Assembly (NCBI GenBank): GCA_963971305.1
Contig: OZ020306.1
Coordinates: 61,044,686-61,108,685 of the forward strand
Direction: 5' to 3'
From: Arcuatula senhousia
Lineage: Eukaryota; Mollusca; Bivalvia; Mytilida; Mytilidae
DNA: 64,000 bases
A model generated the notes under the pieces. That model was not told where the DNA came from and searched no databases. It saw only the letters and a program-made list of their open reading frames with translations. The position numbers and the translations under genes are program-made. This document shows positions 1-10,400 of the stretch, piece after piece. The first letter of the stretch is position 1. Each line of letters starts with the position of its first letter.

Positions 1-2
1 CA

Positions 3-209
3 AATTCTAATGTAAATTCAGAAAACACTGCTAATAAATTTCCAAAGAACGATTTTTCAGACTATAGAATTCCTAGAGTAGCTCAGAATCCAGAGTTCAA
101 GAGAACTTTCAAGAGCAGGAAAAATGGTACAGGAGGCAACAACTACAAGAGTGACGGTTTTGAGACGAGCAAGAAGACTGGTTCTTTTCGTGACAACAAA
201 TCCAAATGA
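3..209 (+). pseudogene. C-terminal end of the DIRS gag-like ORF (partial)
   Basis: An open frame enters from the left edge (frame 3) and stops at TGA 207-209, giving about 68 visible residues. The stretch is rich in Asn, Lys, Ser and Arg, with a basic tail, and shows no enzyme motif. Position and composition fit the nucleic-acid-binding end of the first ORF of DIRS elements, which lies just upstream of, and commonly overlaps, the RT ORF. Here it overlaps the open frame of the RT ORF by about 85 bases. No zinc knuckle is visible in this part. The function is inferred from position only. It is typed as a pseudogene because the rest of the element is damaged, although this fragment itself has no internal stop. 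Confidence 0.5.
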
Positions 210-2377
210 CTATATGGAACATCAGGTAAAAATATTAGCTTTGAATCCAAAGATACCTGTTGGAGGCCGCCTAAACAAGTTTTGGCAAAATTGGGTCACT
301 ATAACAAACGACAATTGGATTTTGACTCTGATAAAAGAGGGTTACAAACTAGAATTTCTGAAAAAAAAATGCTCATACAGAAATAAAACAAACAAAAGTT
401 CCTTTAAAGGACAAACAAATTTTAATTTCAGAAGTAAATACCCTTTTCGAAAAAGGAGCTATAGAAAATATACCTGTGGAGGAAAAAATCAAGGTTTTTA
501 CAGTACATTTTTTCTAGTTCCGAAGAAAACAGGGGATTTGAGACCCGTGATCAATTTAAGGCCTCTGAACAAATATCGTCAGAAAAAACACTTCAAAATG
601 GACTCTTTGTCAAGTGTTTTTAATCTAGTAAAAAAAGGAGATTGGGCAATATCTCTCGATTTGAAAGATGCCTACTTTCATATTCCAATCCACAAAACTC
701 ACAAAAAATTTCTAAGATTTTGCATAGACAATCGGTGTCTTCAATTTCGGGTTCTATGTTTCGGCCCAACATCAGCTCCAAGGGTATTCACAAAGGTATG
801 TGCTGCATCTGAGGTCTCTAAACATAAGACTTGCAACCTATCTAGACGATTGGTTTCTGGTAAATCAAAACAAAGATCGGCTAATTTCAGATCGAGAGAA
901 AACAGTCAATCTTCTTTTGAATCTAGGGTTCATAATAAACGTGGCCAAATCAAGCATGATTCCAGCTCAGAATATTGTGTACATAGGAGCACACTTTTTC
1001 CTAGAAGATGGGTTAGTGTTTCCCACAACAGAAAGAATAACAAAAATTTTGTCAGAAGTAGAAAACATCTTATAAAAACAAAGCAGTGCTACAGCAAGAG
1101 AGTACTTGCAATTGTTAGGGGTTATGGCTTCATGTGTAGAATTAATCCCCAATGCAAGACTGTTCATGAGACCCATACAACTACATTTACTCCATCATTG
1201 GAGACCAAGTTCACAAGAGCTGTCAAAAAAGATCATGTTTTCACAACACCTAAAAAAACATCTAAGTTGGTGGTTAAAAACAGAAAACATAAACCAAGGC
1301 AGAATCTTTTCTCAGTGGCAAAGTTCAATGACCATAACGACGGATGCATCAAAACAAGGTTATGGGGGTCATCTAGGTCAAAATCAAGTAACACAGGGGT
1401 TTTGGACTCAGGAAGAAAATAATCTTCACATAAACTGTCTAGAAATGGAGGCAGTTTATCGGACGATTCTTCACTTCATGCCTATTCTCAAGGGGGAAAA
1501 GGTTCTGGTTCGTTCAGACAATACCACGGTCGTGAGGTACATAAACAAACAAGGAGGCACACGGTCTCCACAGCTGTGTATGAGGGTCTGGAAACTATGG
1601 CAGTTAATTCTCGAGAACAAAATGATGCTAAAAGCTGCTCACATAGCAGGCAAAAAGAACATCTTAGAAGACAGTTTGAGCAGAATCAAAATTCGACCGA
1701 CCGAATGGTCATTAAACAAAACAGTAATAACAAATCTTTGGTTTCTGTGGGGAATTCCCCAGATAGATCTGTTTGCGTCATCAGAGAACAAACAGACTCT
1801 GATTTACTGCTCGTGGCTTCCAGACCCACAGGCATATGAATTAGATGCTCTCACGATTCCATGGGACAACATATTTGCTTATGCGTTCCCTGCAATATGC
1901 CTGATACCTCTAGTCCTTCAACACATGAGTCAATTCAACTGCCAAATCATTCTTATTGCACCTCTATGGCCTCGCAGACATTGGTTTTCAAATCTTCTTC
2001 AGTATGCAATAGATAATCCAAGAAAATTTCCGATACAAGAAAATCTCCTTCATCAGTCAAAGAAAAGATTCTTTCATCCAAATCCAGCAGTATTCAATCT
2101 AACTGCATGGCTTTTATCAACAAACAATTCAAAAAGAAGGGATTTTCTAAACAAACTAGAACCTTGTTGCAAGCTTCCTGGCGCTCAGGAACACAAAAAG
2201 ACTACTCAGTTAAGTTTCGGAAATTCAATAGCTGGTGTAGTGGACGGAAAATTGATCCATATAAAGCCTCTTTCACAGAAGCAGCACATTTCTTGTCTTT
2301 TCTATTTTCTGAAGGTTTGCAATATAGGACTATTGCAGGATATAGGTCGATGTTGTCCTCCGTATTGGCTCCTATAG
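124..2377 (+). pseudogene. DIRS reverse transcriptase-RNase H ORF, broken by a frameshift and a stop
   Basis: Recognisable homology starts near 235 with the NPKIPVGGRL segment typical of DIRS RT N-termini. RT motif A reads LDLKDAYFHIPI (655-690). The catalytic YLDD box is at 839-850 but in the next frame: frame 1 carries the protein to about 795, frame 2 from about 797 onward, so there is an indel near 795-800. A TAA at 1073-1075 interrupts frame 2 between the RT palm and the thumb segment (EYLQLLGVMASC). RNase H follows, with TTDAS (Asp codon 1343-1345), LEMEA near 1439-1453 and a VRSDNT Asp at 1517-1519. The DIRS-specific downstream region with PQIDLFASSEN and SWLPDPQA lies at about 1755-1840. 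Frame 2 closes at 2377 after overlapping the recombinase ORF by about 270 bases, an overlap usual in DIRS elements. All key acidic residues are readable, so the damage looks recent. Sequencing error at the two break points cannot be excluded. Confidence 0.88.
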
Positions 2378-3093
2378 GTAAAATTCCAGTGGGCCAACAT
2401 CCCTATATTATAAGATTACTTAAAGGGGTGTTTAATACCAGACCTCCTAAAGTGAATCTTCTTCCTGAATGGGATTTACCTTTAGTTCTTAGAAAAATTA
2501 AGAAAGCTCCGTTTGAGCCTATGAAATCAGTAAATCTCAAGTTTGTAGCTTGGAAATTAGCTTTTTTAATTGCAATTTCTTCTTTCAGGAGGAGCAGTGA
2601 CTTGCAGTCCTTGTGCATTGGTGAAGACTCTGTTGTGATACAAAAGAAGGGCGTTACTTTTATCAGGCATGGACTTGCTAAGCAAGATAGACCTAAACAT
2701 TTTGGTACAAAAGTGTTCATTCCAACATTTGAAAGTGATTAATTATTGGACCCTAAAAGGGCTCTGTATTATTACTTGAAAAGAACTGAAAGTTTACGCC
2801 AGTCAGATGGAAAGTTTGAAAACAAACTGTTTTTATCAGTTGTGAAACCTTTTAAACCAGTATCTTCACAGACAATTTCTACATGGATAGTAAATGTCAT
2901 TAAATGTGCTTATGGAGAATTAGAGTCAAAAGACAAACATTTTCGTGCTCATGCTACAAGAGCCTTGGGGCCCTCTTGGGCTCTTTTTAATGGAAGTTCC
3001 GTGAAGTCAATCATGGAAATGGCAGATTGGACGCAAGAATCTACTTTTATTCGTTTCTATCTGCGCCAAATTGATGCCAAAGTTTTATCATAA
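2107..3093 (+). pseudogene. DIRS tyrosine recombinase, one in-frame stop
   Basis: The start is ATG 2107 (MAFINKQF), the usual position inside the end of the RT/RNase H ORF. The N-terminal core-binding region (ASWRSGTQKDY, then FLSFLFSEGLQYRTIAGYRS) is followed by the catalytic domain. The Arg I region is SFRRSSDL, and by alignment with the general R-x-S-E-L pattern I take the second Arg (2590-2592) as catalytic. The HxxR box is HATR (His 2950-2952, Arg 2959-2961), and the nucleophile Tyr is in FIRFYLR (codon 3058-3060). A single TAA at 2740-2742 splits the frame between Arg I and the HxxR box, and the frame continues immediately afterwards to the stop at 3091-3093. Total length without the stop is about 328 residues, normal for the family. 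The enzyme would join a circular element copy to the target without making a staggered-cut target-site duplication. Confidence 0.9.
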
Positions 3094-3298
3094 AATTTTC
3101 ATGTATATGGAAGGAAAATTAAAAAAAAAAAGAAAAAAACAAACAAAAAAGATGTGTATGTACAGAATTGTGTTATATGACAATTGAAATGCTGTATAAA
3201 GTTGTATATAAAAAATTGAACATTGCTACAGGAAGATGTAGATATAAAGTACTAAACAGGAGAACAGCTTCTGAAGCAGAAAGATAGCTTAGAAGACT

Positions 3299-3329
3299 CC
3301 AAACAGTAAATTCAATCACGTAAGTATTA
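3299..3329 (+). repeat. Direct repeat copy 1 near the DIRS 3' end
   Basis: A 31-base stretch beginning CCAAACAGTAAATTC and ending AAGTATTA is repeated exactly at 3558-3588 in the same orientation. Together with the adjoining inverted copy (3346-3403) it forms the internal complementary/terminal repeat region expected in DIRS elements, used to rebuild the ends through a circular intermediate. The assignment to an internal complementary region is inferred, because the left terminal repeat is not in the window. Confidence 0.8.
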
Positions 3330-3345
3330 GAGTATTAATATAAAA

Positions 3346-3403
3346 TTGAGGAATTTGTCCTCAAATTCTAATTTTATGAGATAATAATACTTACGTGATT
3401 GAA
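3346..3403 (-). repeat. Inverted copy of the DIRS right terminal repeat
   Basis: These 58 bases are a near-perfect reverse complement of 3570-3627. They differ only around the middle, where one copy reads CTCATAAAA and the other CTAATCAAA in the same sense. The copy lies immediately after direct repeat copy 1, so 3299-3403 can also fold back on itself. This fits the internal complementary region of DIRS elements. Confidence 0.8.
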
Positions 3404-3557
3404 GTTTCCCGCCCCCTCCCCTTCAGAATCTTTTGGTGGAAATACTTTTTTCGCTGAACGAAACTGATTGGGATACGCATGCGCGGGAATACTAAGTCAT
3501 GAGGGCGCTTTATTTAAATCGCTCTCAGCGGTTGGTTACTTTTAATGGGGGAAATAT
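3404..3557. other. Spacer in the DIRS terminal region
   Basis: This 154-base stretch is flanked by the inverted copy and the direct/terminal copy. It has a C-rich start (GCCCCCTCCCC), a CGCATGCGCG palindromic patch and a TTTATTTAAAT TATA-like stretch near 3510-3520. There is no coding potential. It probably belongs to the right terminal repeat of the element. A promoter role is possible but not shown. Confidence 0.45.
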
Positions 3558-3569
3558 CCAAACAGTAAA

Positions 3570-3627
3570 TTCAATCACGTAAGTATTATTATCTAATCAA
3601 ATTAGAATTTGAGGACAAATTCCTCAA
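3570..3627 (+). repeat. DIRS right terminal repeat, element end
   Basis: This is the outermost copy of the terminal sequence: the 58-base partner of 3346-3403, and (from 3558) the second copy of the 31-base direct repeat. It ends in GGACAAATTCCTCAA, directly followed by GTTTCATGAAAATCC of a satellite monomer. The last two A bases could belong to either the element or the satellite, so the junction is known to about 2 bases. Confidence 0.75.
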
Positions 3628-4495
3628 GTTTCATGAAAATCCATCAAGGGGTTTAGGAGGAGTTGCGGATATATCCGTGTAGCCGAATGGCTAAGTCCAT
3701 GTTTTGCTATGGGAAACCCCAAAATCATTCTGATCAAACTTTCAAATAGTAGGTGCACATCTATATTATGTTACAAAGATTGTGGTAAAGTTTCATTAAA
3801 ATCCATCAAGGGGTTTAGGACGAGTTGTGGATAAGAGAAGGGTACCCCCATGTAGGCGAATGCCTAAATCCATGTTTTGCTATGGGAAATCCATAAAATC
3901 ATTCTGAAAAAAATTTATAAATAGAAGGTGCACATCTACATTATGTCACAAAGATTGTGTGTAAGTTTCATTAAAAACCATCAAGGGGTTTAGGAGGAGT
4001 TGCGGATAAGAGATGGGCACCCCCATGTAGCCGAATGGCTAAGTCCATGTTTTGCCATGTGAAAACCCAAAAATCATTCTGATCAAATTTTAAAATAGTA
4101 GATGCACATCTACATTATGTCACAAAGATTGTAAGTTTCATTAAAATCCATCAAGGGGTTTAGGAGGAGTTGCGGATAAGAGATGGGCACCCCCATGTAG
4201 CCGAATGGCTAAGTCCATGTTTTGCTATGTGAAACCCCAAAAATCATTCTGATCAAATTTTAAAATAGTAGGTGCACATCTACATTATGTCACAAAGATT
4301 GTGTGTAAGTGTCATGAAAATCCATCAAGGGGTTTAGAAGGAGTTGCAGATAAGAGATGGGTACCCCCATGTAGTCGAATGGCTAATTCCATGTTTTGCT
4401 ATGGGAATTCCAGAAAATCGTTCTGATCAAATTTTAAAATAGTACGTGCACATCTACATTATGTCACAAAGATTGTGTGTAAGTTTCATGAAAAT

Positions 4496-7400
4496 CATTC
4501 AAGGGGTTTAGGAGATAAGAGAAAGGCACCCCCGTGTAGCCGAATGGCTAAGTCCATGTTTTGCTAGGGGAAACCCCAAAAATCATTCTGATCAAATTCT
4601 AAAATAGTAGTTACACATTTACATTATCCCACAAAGATTCTGTGTAAGTTTCATGACAATCCATCAAGGGGTTTAGGACGAGTTGTGGATAAGAGAAGGG
4701 TACCCCCATGTAGTCGAATGCCTAAGTCCATGTTTTGCTATGTGAAACCCCAAAAATCATTCTGATCAAATTTTAAAATAGTAGGTGCACATCTACATTA
4801 TGTCACAAAGATTGTGTGTAAGTGTCATGAAAATCCATCTAGGGGTTTAGGAGGAGTTGCAGATAAGAGATGGGTACCCCCATGTAGTCGAATGGCTAAG
4901 TCCATGTTTTGCTATGGGAAACCCAGAAAATCGTTCTGATCAAATTTTAAAATAGTACGTGCACATCTACATTATGTCACAAAGATTGTGTATAAGTTTC
5001 ATGAAAATCCATCAAGGGGTTTAGGAGATAAGAGATAGGCACCCCCGTGTAGCCGAATGGCTAAGTCCATGTTTTGCTAGGGGAAACCCCAAAAATCATT
5101 CTGATCAAATTTTAAAATAGTAGTTACACATTTACATTATCCCACAAAGATTCTGTGTAAGTTTCATGACAATCCATCAAGGGGTTTAGGACAAGTTGTG
5201 GATAAGAGAAGGGTACCTCCATGTAGTCGAATGCCTAAGTCCATGTTTTGCTATGGAAAATCCATTAAATCGTTCTGATCAAATTTTAAAATAGTACGTG
5301 CACATCTACATTATGTCACAAAGATTGTGTGTAAGTTTCATGAAAATCCATCAAGGGGTTTAGGAGATAAGAGATAGGCACCCCCGTGTAGCCGAATGGC
5401 TAAGTCCATGTTTTGCTAGGGGAAACCCCAAAAATCATTCTGATCAAATTTTAAAATAGTAGTTACACATTTACATTATCCCACAAAGATTCTGTGTAAG
5501 TTTCATGATAATCCATCAAGGGGTTTAGGACGAGTTGTGGATAAGAGAAGGGTACCCCCATGAAGTCGAATGCCTAAGTCCATGTTTTGCTATGGAAAAT
5601 CCATTAAATCATTCTGATCAAATTTTAAAATAGTAGGTAAACATCTACATTATGTCACAAAAATTGTGTGTAAGTTTCATGAAAATCCATCAAGGGGTTT
5701 AGGAGATAAGAGATAGGCACCCCCGTGTAGCCGAATGGCTAAGTCCATGTTTTGCTAGGGGAAACCCCAAAAATTATTCTGATCAAATTTTAAAATAGTA
5801 GTTACACATCTACATTATCCCACAAAGATTCTGTGTAAAAGTTTCATGACAATCCATCAAGGGGTTTAGGACGAGTTGTGGATGAGAGAAGGGTACCCCC
5901 ATGTAGTCGAGTGCCTAAGTCCATGTTTTGCTAGGGGAAACCCCAAAAATCATTATGATCAAATTTTAAAATAGTAGTTACACATGTACATTATCCCACA
6001 AAGATTCTGTGTAAGTTTCATGACAATCCATCAAGGGGTTTAGGACGAGTTGTGGATAAGAGAAGGGTACCCCCATGTAGTCGAATGCCTAAGTCCATGT
6101 TTTGCTATGGAAAATCCATTAAATCGTTCTGATCAAATTTTAAAATAGTACGTGCACATCTACATTATGTCACAAAGATTTTGTGTAAGTTTCATGAAAA
6201 TCCATCAAGGGGTTTAGGAGATAAGAGATAGGCACCCCCGTGTAGCCGAATGGCTAAGTCCATGTTTTGCTAGGGGAAACCCCAAAAATCATTCTGATCA
6301 AATTTTAAAATAGTAGTTACACATCTTCATTATCCCACAAAGATTCTGTGTAAGTTTCATGACAATCCATCAAGGGGTTTAGGACGAGTTGTGGATAAGA
6401 GAAGGTTCCCCCCATGTAGTCGAATGCCTAAGTCCATGTTTTGCTATGGAAAATCCATTAAATCATTCTGATCAAATTTTAAAATAGTAGGTACACATCC
6501 ACATTATGTCACAAAGATTGTGTGTAAGTTTCATGAAAATCCATCAAGGGGTTTAGGAGGAGTTGCAGATAAGAGATGGGCAACCCCATGTAGTCGAATG
6601 GCTGAGTCCATGTATTATTATGGGAAACCCCAAAATCATTCTGATCAAACTTTCAAATAGTAGGTGCACATCTACATTGTCACAAACATTGTGTGTAAGT
6701 TTCATGAAAATCCATCAAGGGGTTTAGGAGATAAGAGATAGGCACCCCCGTGTAGCCGAATGGCTAAGTCCATGTTTTGCTAGGGGAAACCCCAAAAATC
6801 ATTCTGATCAAATTTTAAAATAGTAGTTACACATGAACATTATCCCACAAAGATTCTGTGTAAGTTTCATGACAATCCATCAAGGGGTTTAGGACGAATT
6901 GTGGATAAGAGAAGGGTACCCCCATGTAGTCGAATGCCTAAGTCCATGTTCTGCTATGGGAAATCCATAAAATCATTCTGATCAAATTTAAAAATAGTAG
7001 GTACACATCTACATTATGTCACAAAGATTGTGTGTAAGTTTCATTAAAATCCATCAAGGGGTTTAGGAGGAGTTGCGGATAAGAGATGGGCACCCCCATG
7101 TAGCCGAATGGCTAAGTCCATGTTTTGCTAGGGGAAACCCCAAAAATCATTCTGACAAAATTTTAAAATAGTAGTTACACATGAACATTATCCCACAAAG
7201 ATTCTGTGTAAGTTTCATGACAATCCATCAAGGGGTTTAGGACGAATTGTGGATAAGAGAAGGGTACCCCCATGTAGTCGAATGCCTAAGTCCATGTTTT
7301 GCTATGGGAAACCCTGAAAATCGTTCTGATCAAATTTTAAAATAGTAGGTGCACATCTACATTATGTCACAAAGATTGTGTGTAAGTGTCATGAAAATCC

Positions 7401-10400
7401 ATCAAGGGGTTTAGAAGGAGTTGCAGATAAGAGATGGGTACCCCCATGTAGTCGAATGGCTAATTCCATGTTTTGCTATGGGAATTCCATAAAATCGTTC
7501 TGATCAAATTTTAAAATAGTACGTGCACATCTACATTATGTCACAAAGATTGTGTGTAAGTTTCATGAAAATCATTCAAGGGGTTTAGGAGATAAGAGAT
7601 AGGCACCCCCGTGTAGTCGAATGGCTAAGTCCATGTTTTGCTAGGGGAAACCCCAAAAATCATTCTGATCAAATTTTAAAATAGTAGTTACACATTTACA
7701 TTATCCCACAAAGATTCTGTGTAAGTTTCATGACAATCCATCAAGGGGTTTAGGACGAGTTGTGGATAAGAGAAGGGTACCCCCATGTAGTCGAATGCCT
7801 AAGTCCATGTTTTGCTATGGAAAATCCATAAAATCATTCTGATCAAATTTTAAAATAGTAGGTACACATCTACATTATGTCACAAAGATTGTGTGTAAGT
7901 TTCATTAAAATCCATCAAGGGGTTTAGGAGGAGTTGCGGATAAGAGATGGGCACCCCCATGTAGCCGAATGGCTTAGTCCATGTTTTGCTATGTGAAACC
8001 CCAAAAATCATTCTGATCAAATTTTAAAATAGTAGGTGCACATCTACATTATGTCACAAAGATTGTGTGTAAGTGTCATGAAAATCCATCAAGGGGTTTA
8101 GGAGGAGTTGCAGATAAGAGATGGGTACCCCCATGTAGTCGAATGGCTAAGTCCATGTTTTGCTATGGGAAACCCAGAAAATCGTTCTGATCAAATTTTA
8201 AAATAGTACGTGCACATCTACATTATGTCACAAAGATTGTATAAGTTTCATGAAAATCCATCAAGGGGTTTAGGAGATAAGAGATAGGCACCCCCGTGTA
8301 GCCGAATGGCTAAGTCCATGTTTTGCTGGGGGAAACCCCAAAAATCATTCTGATCAAATTTTAAAATAGTAGTTACACATTTACATTATCCCACAAAGAT
8401 TCTGTGTAAGTTTCATGACAATCCATCAAGGGGTTTAGGACGAGTTGTGGATAAGAGAAGGGTACCTCCATGTAGTCGAATGCCTAAGTCCATGTTTTGC
8501 TATGGAAAATCCATTAAATCGTTCTGATCAAATTTTAAAATACTACGTGCACATCTACATTATGTCACAAAGATTGTGTGTAAGTTTCATGAAAATCCAT
8601 CAAGGGGTTTAGGAGATAAGAGATAGGCACCCCCGTGTAGCCGAATGGCTAAGTCCATGTTTTGCTAGGGGAAACCCCAAAAATCATTCTGATCAAATTT
8701 TAAAATAGTAGTTACACATTTACATTATCCCACAAAGATTCTGTGTAAGTTTCATGACAATCCATCAAGGGGTTTAGGACGAGTTGTGGATGAGAGAAGG
8801 GTACCCCCGTGTAGCCGAATGGCTAAGTCCATGTTTTGCTAGGGGAAACCCCAAAAATCATTCTGATCAAATTTTAAAATAGTAGTTACACATCTACATT
8901 ATCCCACAAAGATTCTGTGTAAGTTTCATGACAATCCATCAAGGGGTTTAGGACGAGTTGTGGATAAGAGAAGGGTACCCCCATGTAGTCGAATGCCTAA
9001 GTCCATGTTTTGCTATGGAAAATCCATTAAATCGTTCTGATCAAATTTTAAAATAGTACGTGCACATCTACATTATGTCACAAAGATTGTGTGTAAGTTT
9101 CATGAAAATCCATCAAGGGGTTTAGGAGATAAGAGAAAGGCACCCCCGTGTAGCCGAATGGCTAAGTCCATGTTTTGCTAGGGGAAACCCCAAAAATCAT
9201 TCTGATCAAATTTTAAAATAGTAGTTACACATCTTCATTATCCCACAAAGATTCTGTGTAAGTTTCATGACAATCCTTCAAGGGGTTTAGGACGAGTTGT
9301 GGATAAGAGAAGGGTACCCCCATGTAGTCGAATGCCTAAGTCCATGTTTTGCTATGGAAAATCCATTAAATCATTCTGATCAAATTTTAAAATAGTAGGT
9401 ACACATCCACATTATGTCACAAAGATTGTGTGTAAGTTTCATGAAAATCCATCAAGGGGTTTAGGAGGAGTTGCAGATAAGAGATGGGCAACCCCATGTA
9501 GTCGAATGGCTGAGTCCATGTATTATTATGGGAAACCCCAAAATCATTCTGATCAAACTTTCAAATAGTAGGTGCACATCTACATTGTCACAAACATTGT
9601 GTGTAAGTTTCATGAAAATCCATCAAGGGGTTTAGGAGATAAGAGATAGGCACCCCCGTGTAGCCGAATGGCTAAGTCCATGTTTTGCTATAGGAAACAC
9701 CAAAAATCATTCTGATCAAATTTTAAAATAGTAGTTACACATGAACATTATCCCACAAAGATTCTGTGTAAGTTTCATGACAATCCATCAAGGGGTTTAG
9801 GACGAATTGTGGATAAGAGAAGGGTACCCCCATGTAGTCGAATGCCTAAGTCCATGTTCTGCTATGGGAAATCCATAAAATCATTCTGATCAAATTTTAA
9901 AATAGTAGGTACACATCTACATTATGTCACAAAGATTGTGTGTAAGTTTCATTAAAATCCATCAAGGGGTTTAGGAGGAGTTGCGGATAAGAGATGGGCA
10001 CCCCCATGTAGCCGAATGGCTAAGTCCATGTTTTGCTAGGGGAAACCCCAAAAATCATTCTGACAAAATTTTAAAATAGTACGTGCACATCTACATTATG
10101 TCACAAAGATTCTGTGTAAGTTTCATGACAATCCATCAAGGGGTTTAGGACGAATTGTGGATAAGAGAAGGGTACCCCCATGTAGTCGAATGCCTAAGTC
10201 CATGTTTTGCTATGGGAAACCCTAAAAATCGTTCTGATCAAATTTTAAAATAGTAGGTGCACATCTACATTATGTCACAAAGATTGTGTGTAAGTGTCAT
10301 GAAAATCCATCAAGGGGTTTAGAAGGAGTTGCAGATAAGAGATGGGTACCCCCATGTAGTCGAATGGCTAATTCCATGTTTTGCTATGGGAATTCCATAA

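Larger units (their letters stand above)
1..3627 (+). mobile_element. DIRS-like tyrosine-recombinase retrotransposon, 5' end outside the window
   Basis: The order is a gag-like ORF end, then reverse transcriptase with RNase H, then a tyrosine recombinase overlapping the RT ORF, then an A-rich stretch (about 3119-3151) and a cluster of direct and inverted terminal repeats. This is the gene order of the DIRS group, which lacks an aspartic protease and a DDE integrase and integrates through a tyrosine recombinase from a circular DNA intermediate. No protease or DDE integrase is visible. The right end is placed at 3627 because the last copy of the terminal repeat stops there and satellite sequence starts at once. 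The left inverted repeat and most of gag are off the window. One frameshift and two in-frame stops mean this copy is probably not autonomous. Class assignment is firm; subfamily (DIRS1, PAT or Ngaro type) is not resolved, though the RNase H plus the DIRS C-terminal region favour DIRS1-like. Confidence 0.9.

Noticed and set aside
967..1176. Minus-strand ORFs over the DIRS element (also 2403-2720) and a plus-strand ORF at 1576-1839
   Set aside because: They are shadows of the RT/RNase H and recombinase reading frames.
4198..4270. Functional tRNA genes within the monomers
   Set aside because: Only the box patterns are present. I cannot form a complete acceptor stem and cloverleaf, and most monomers have TTTT between the boxes.
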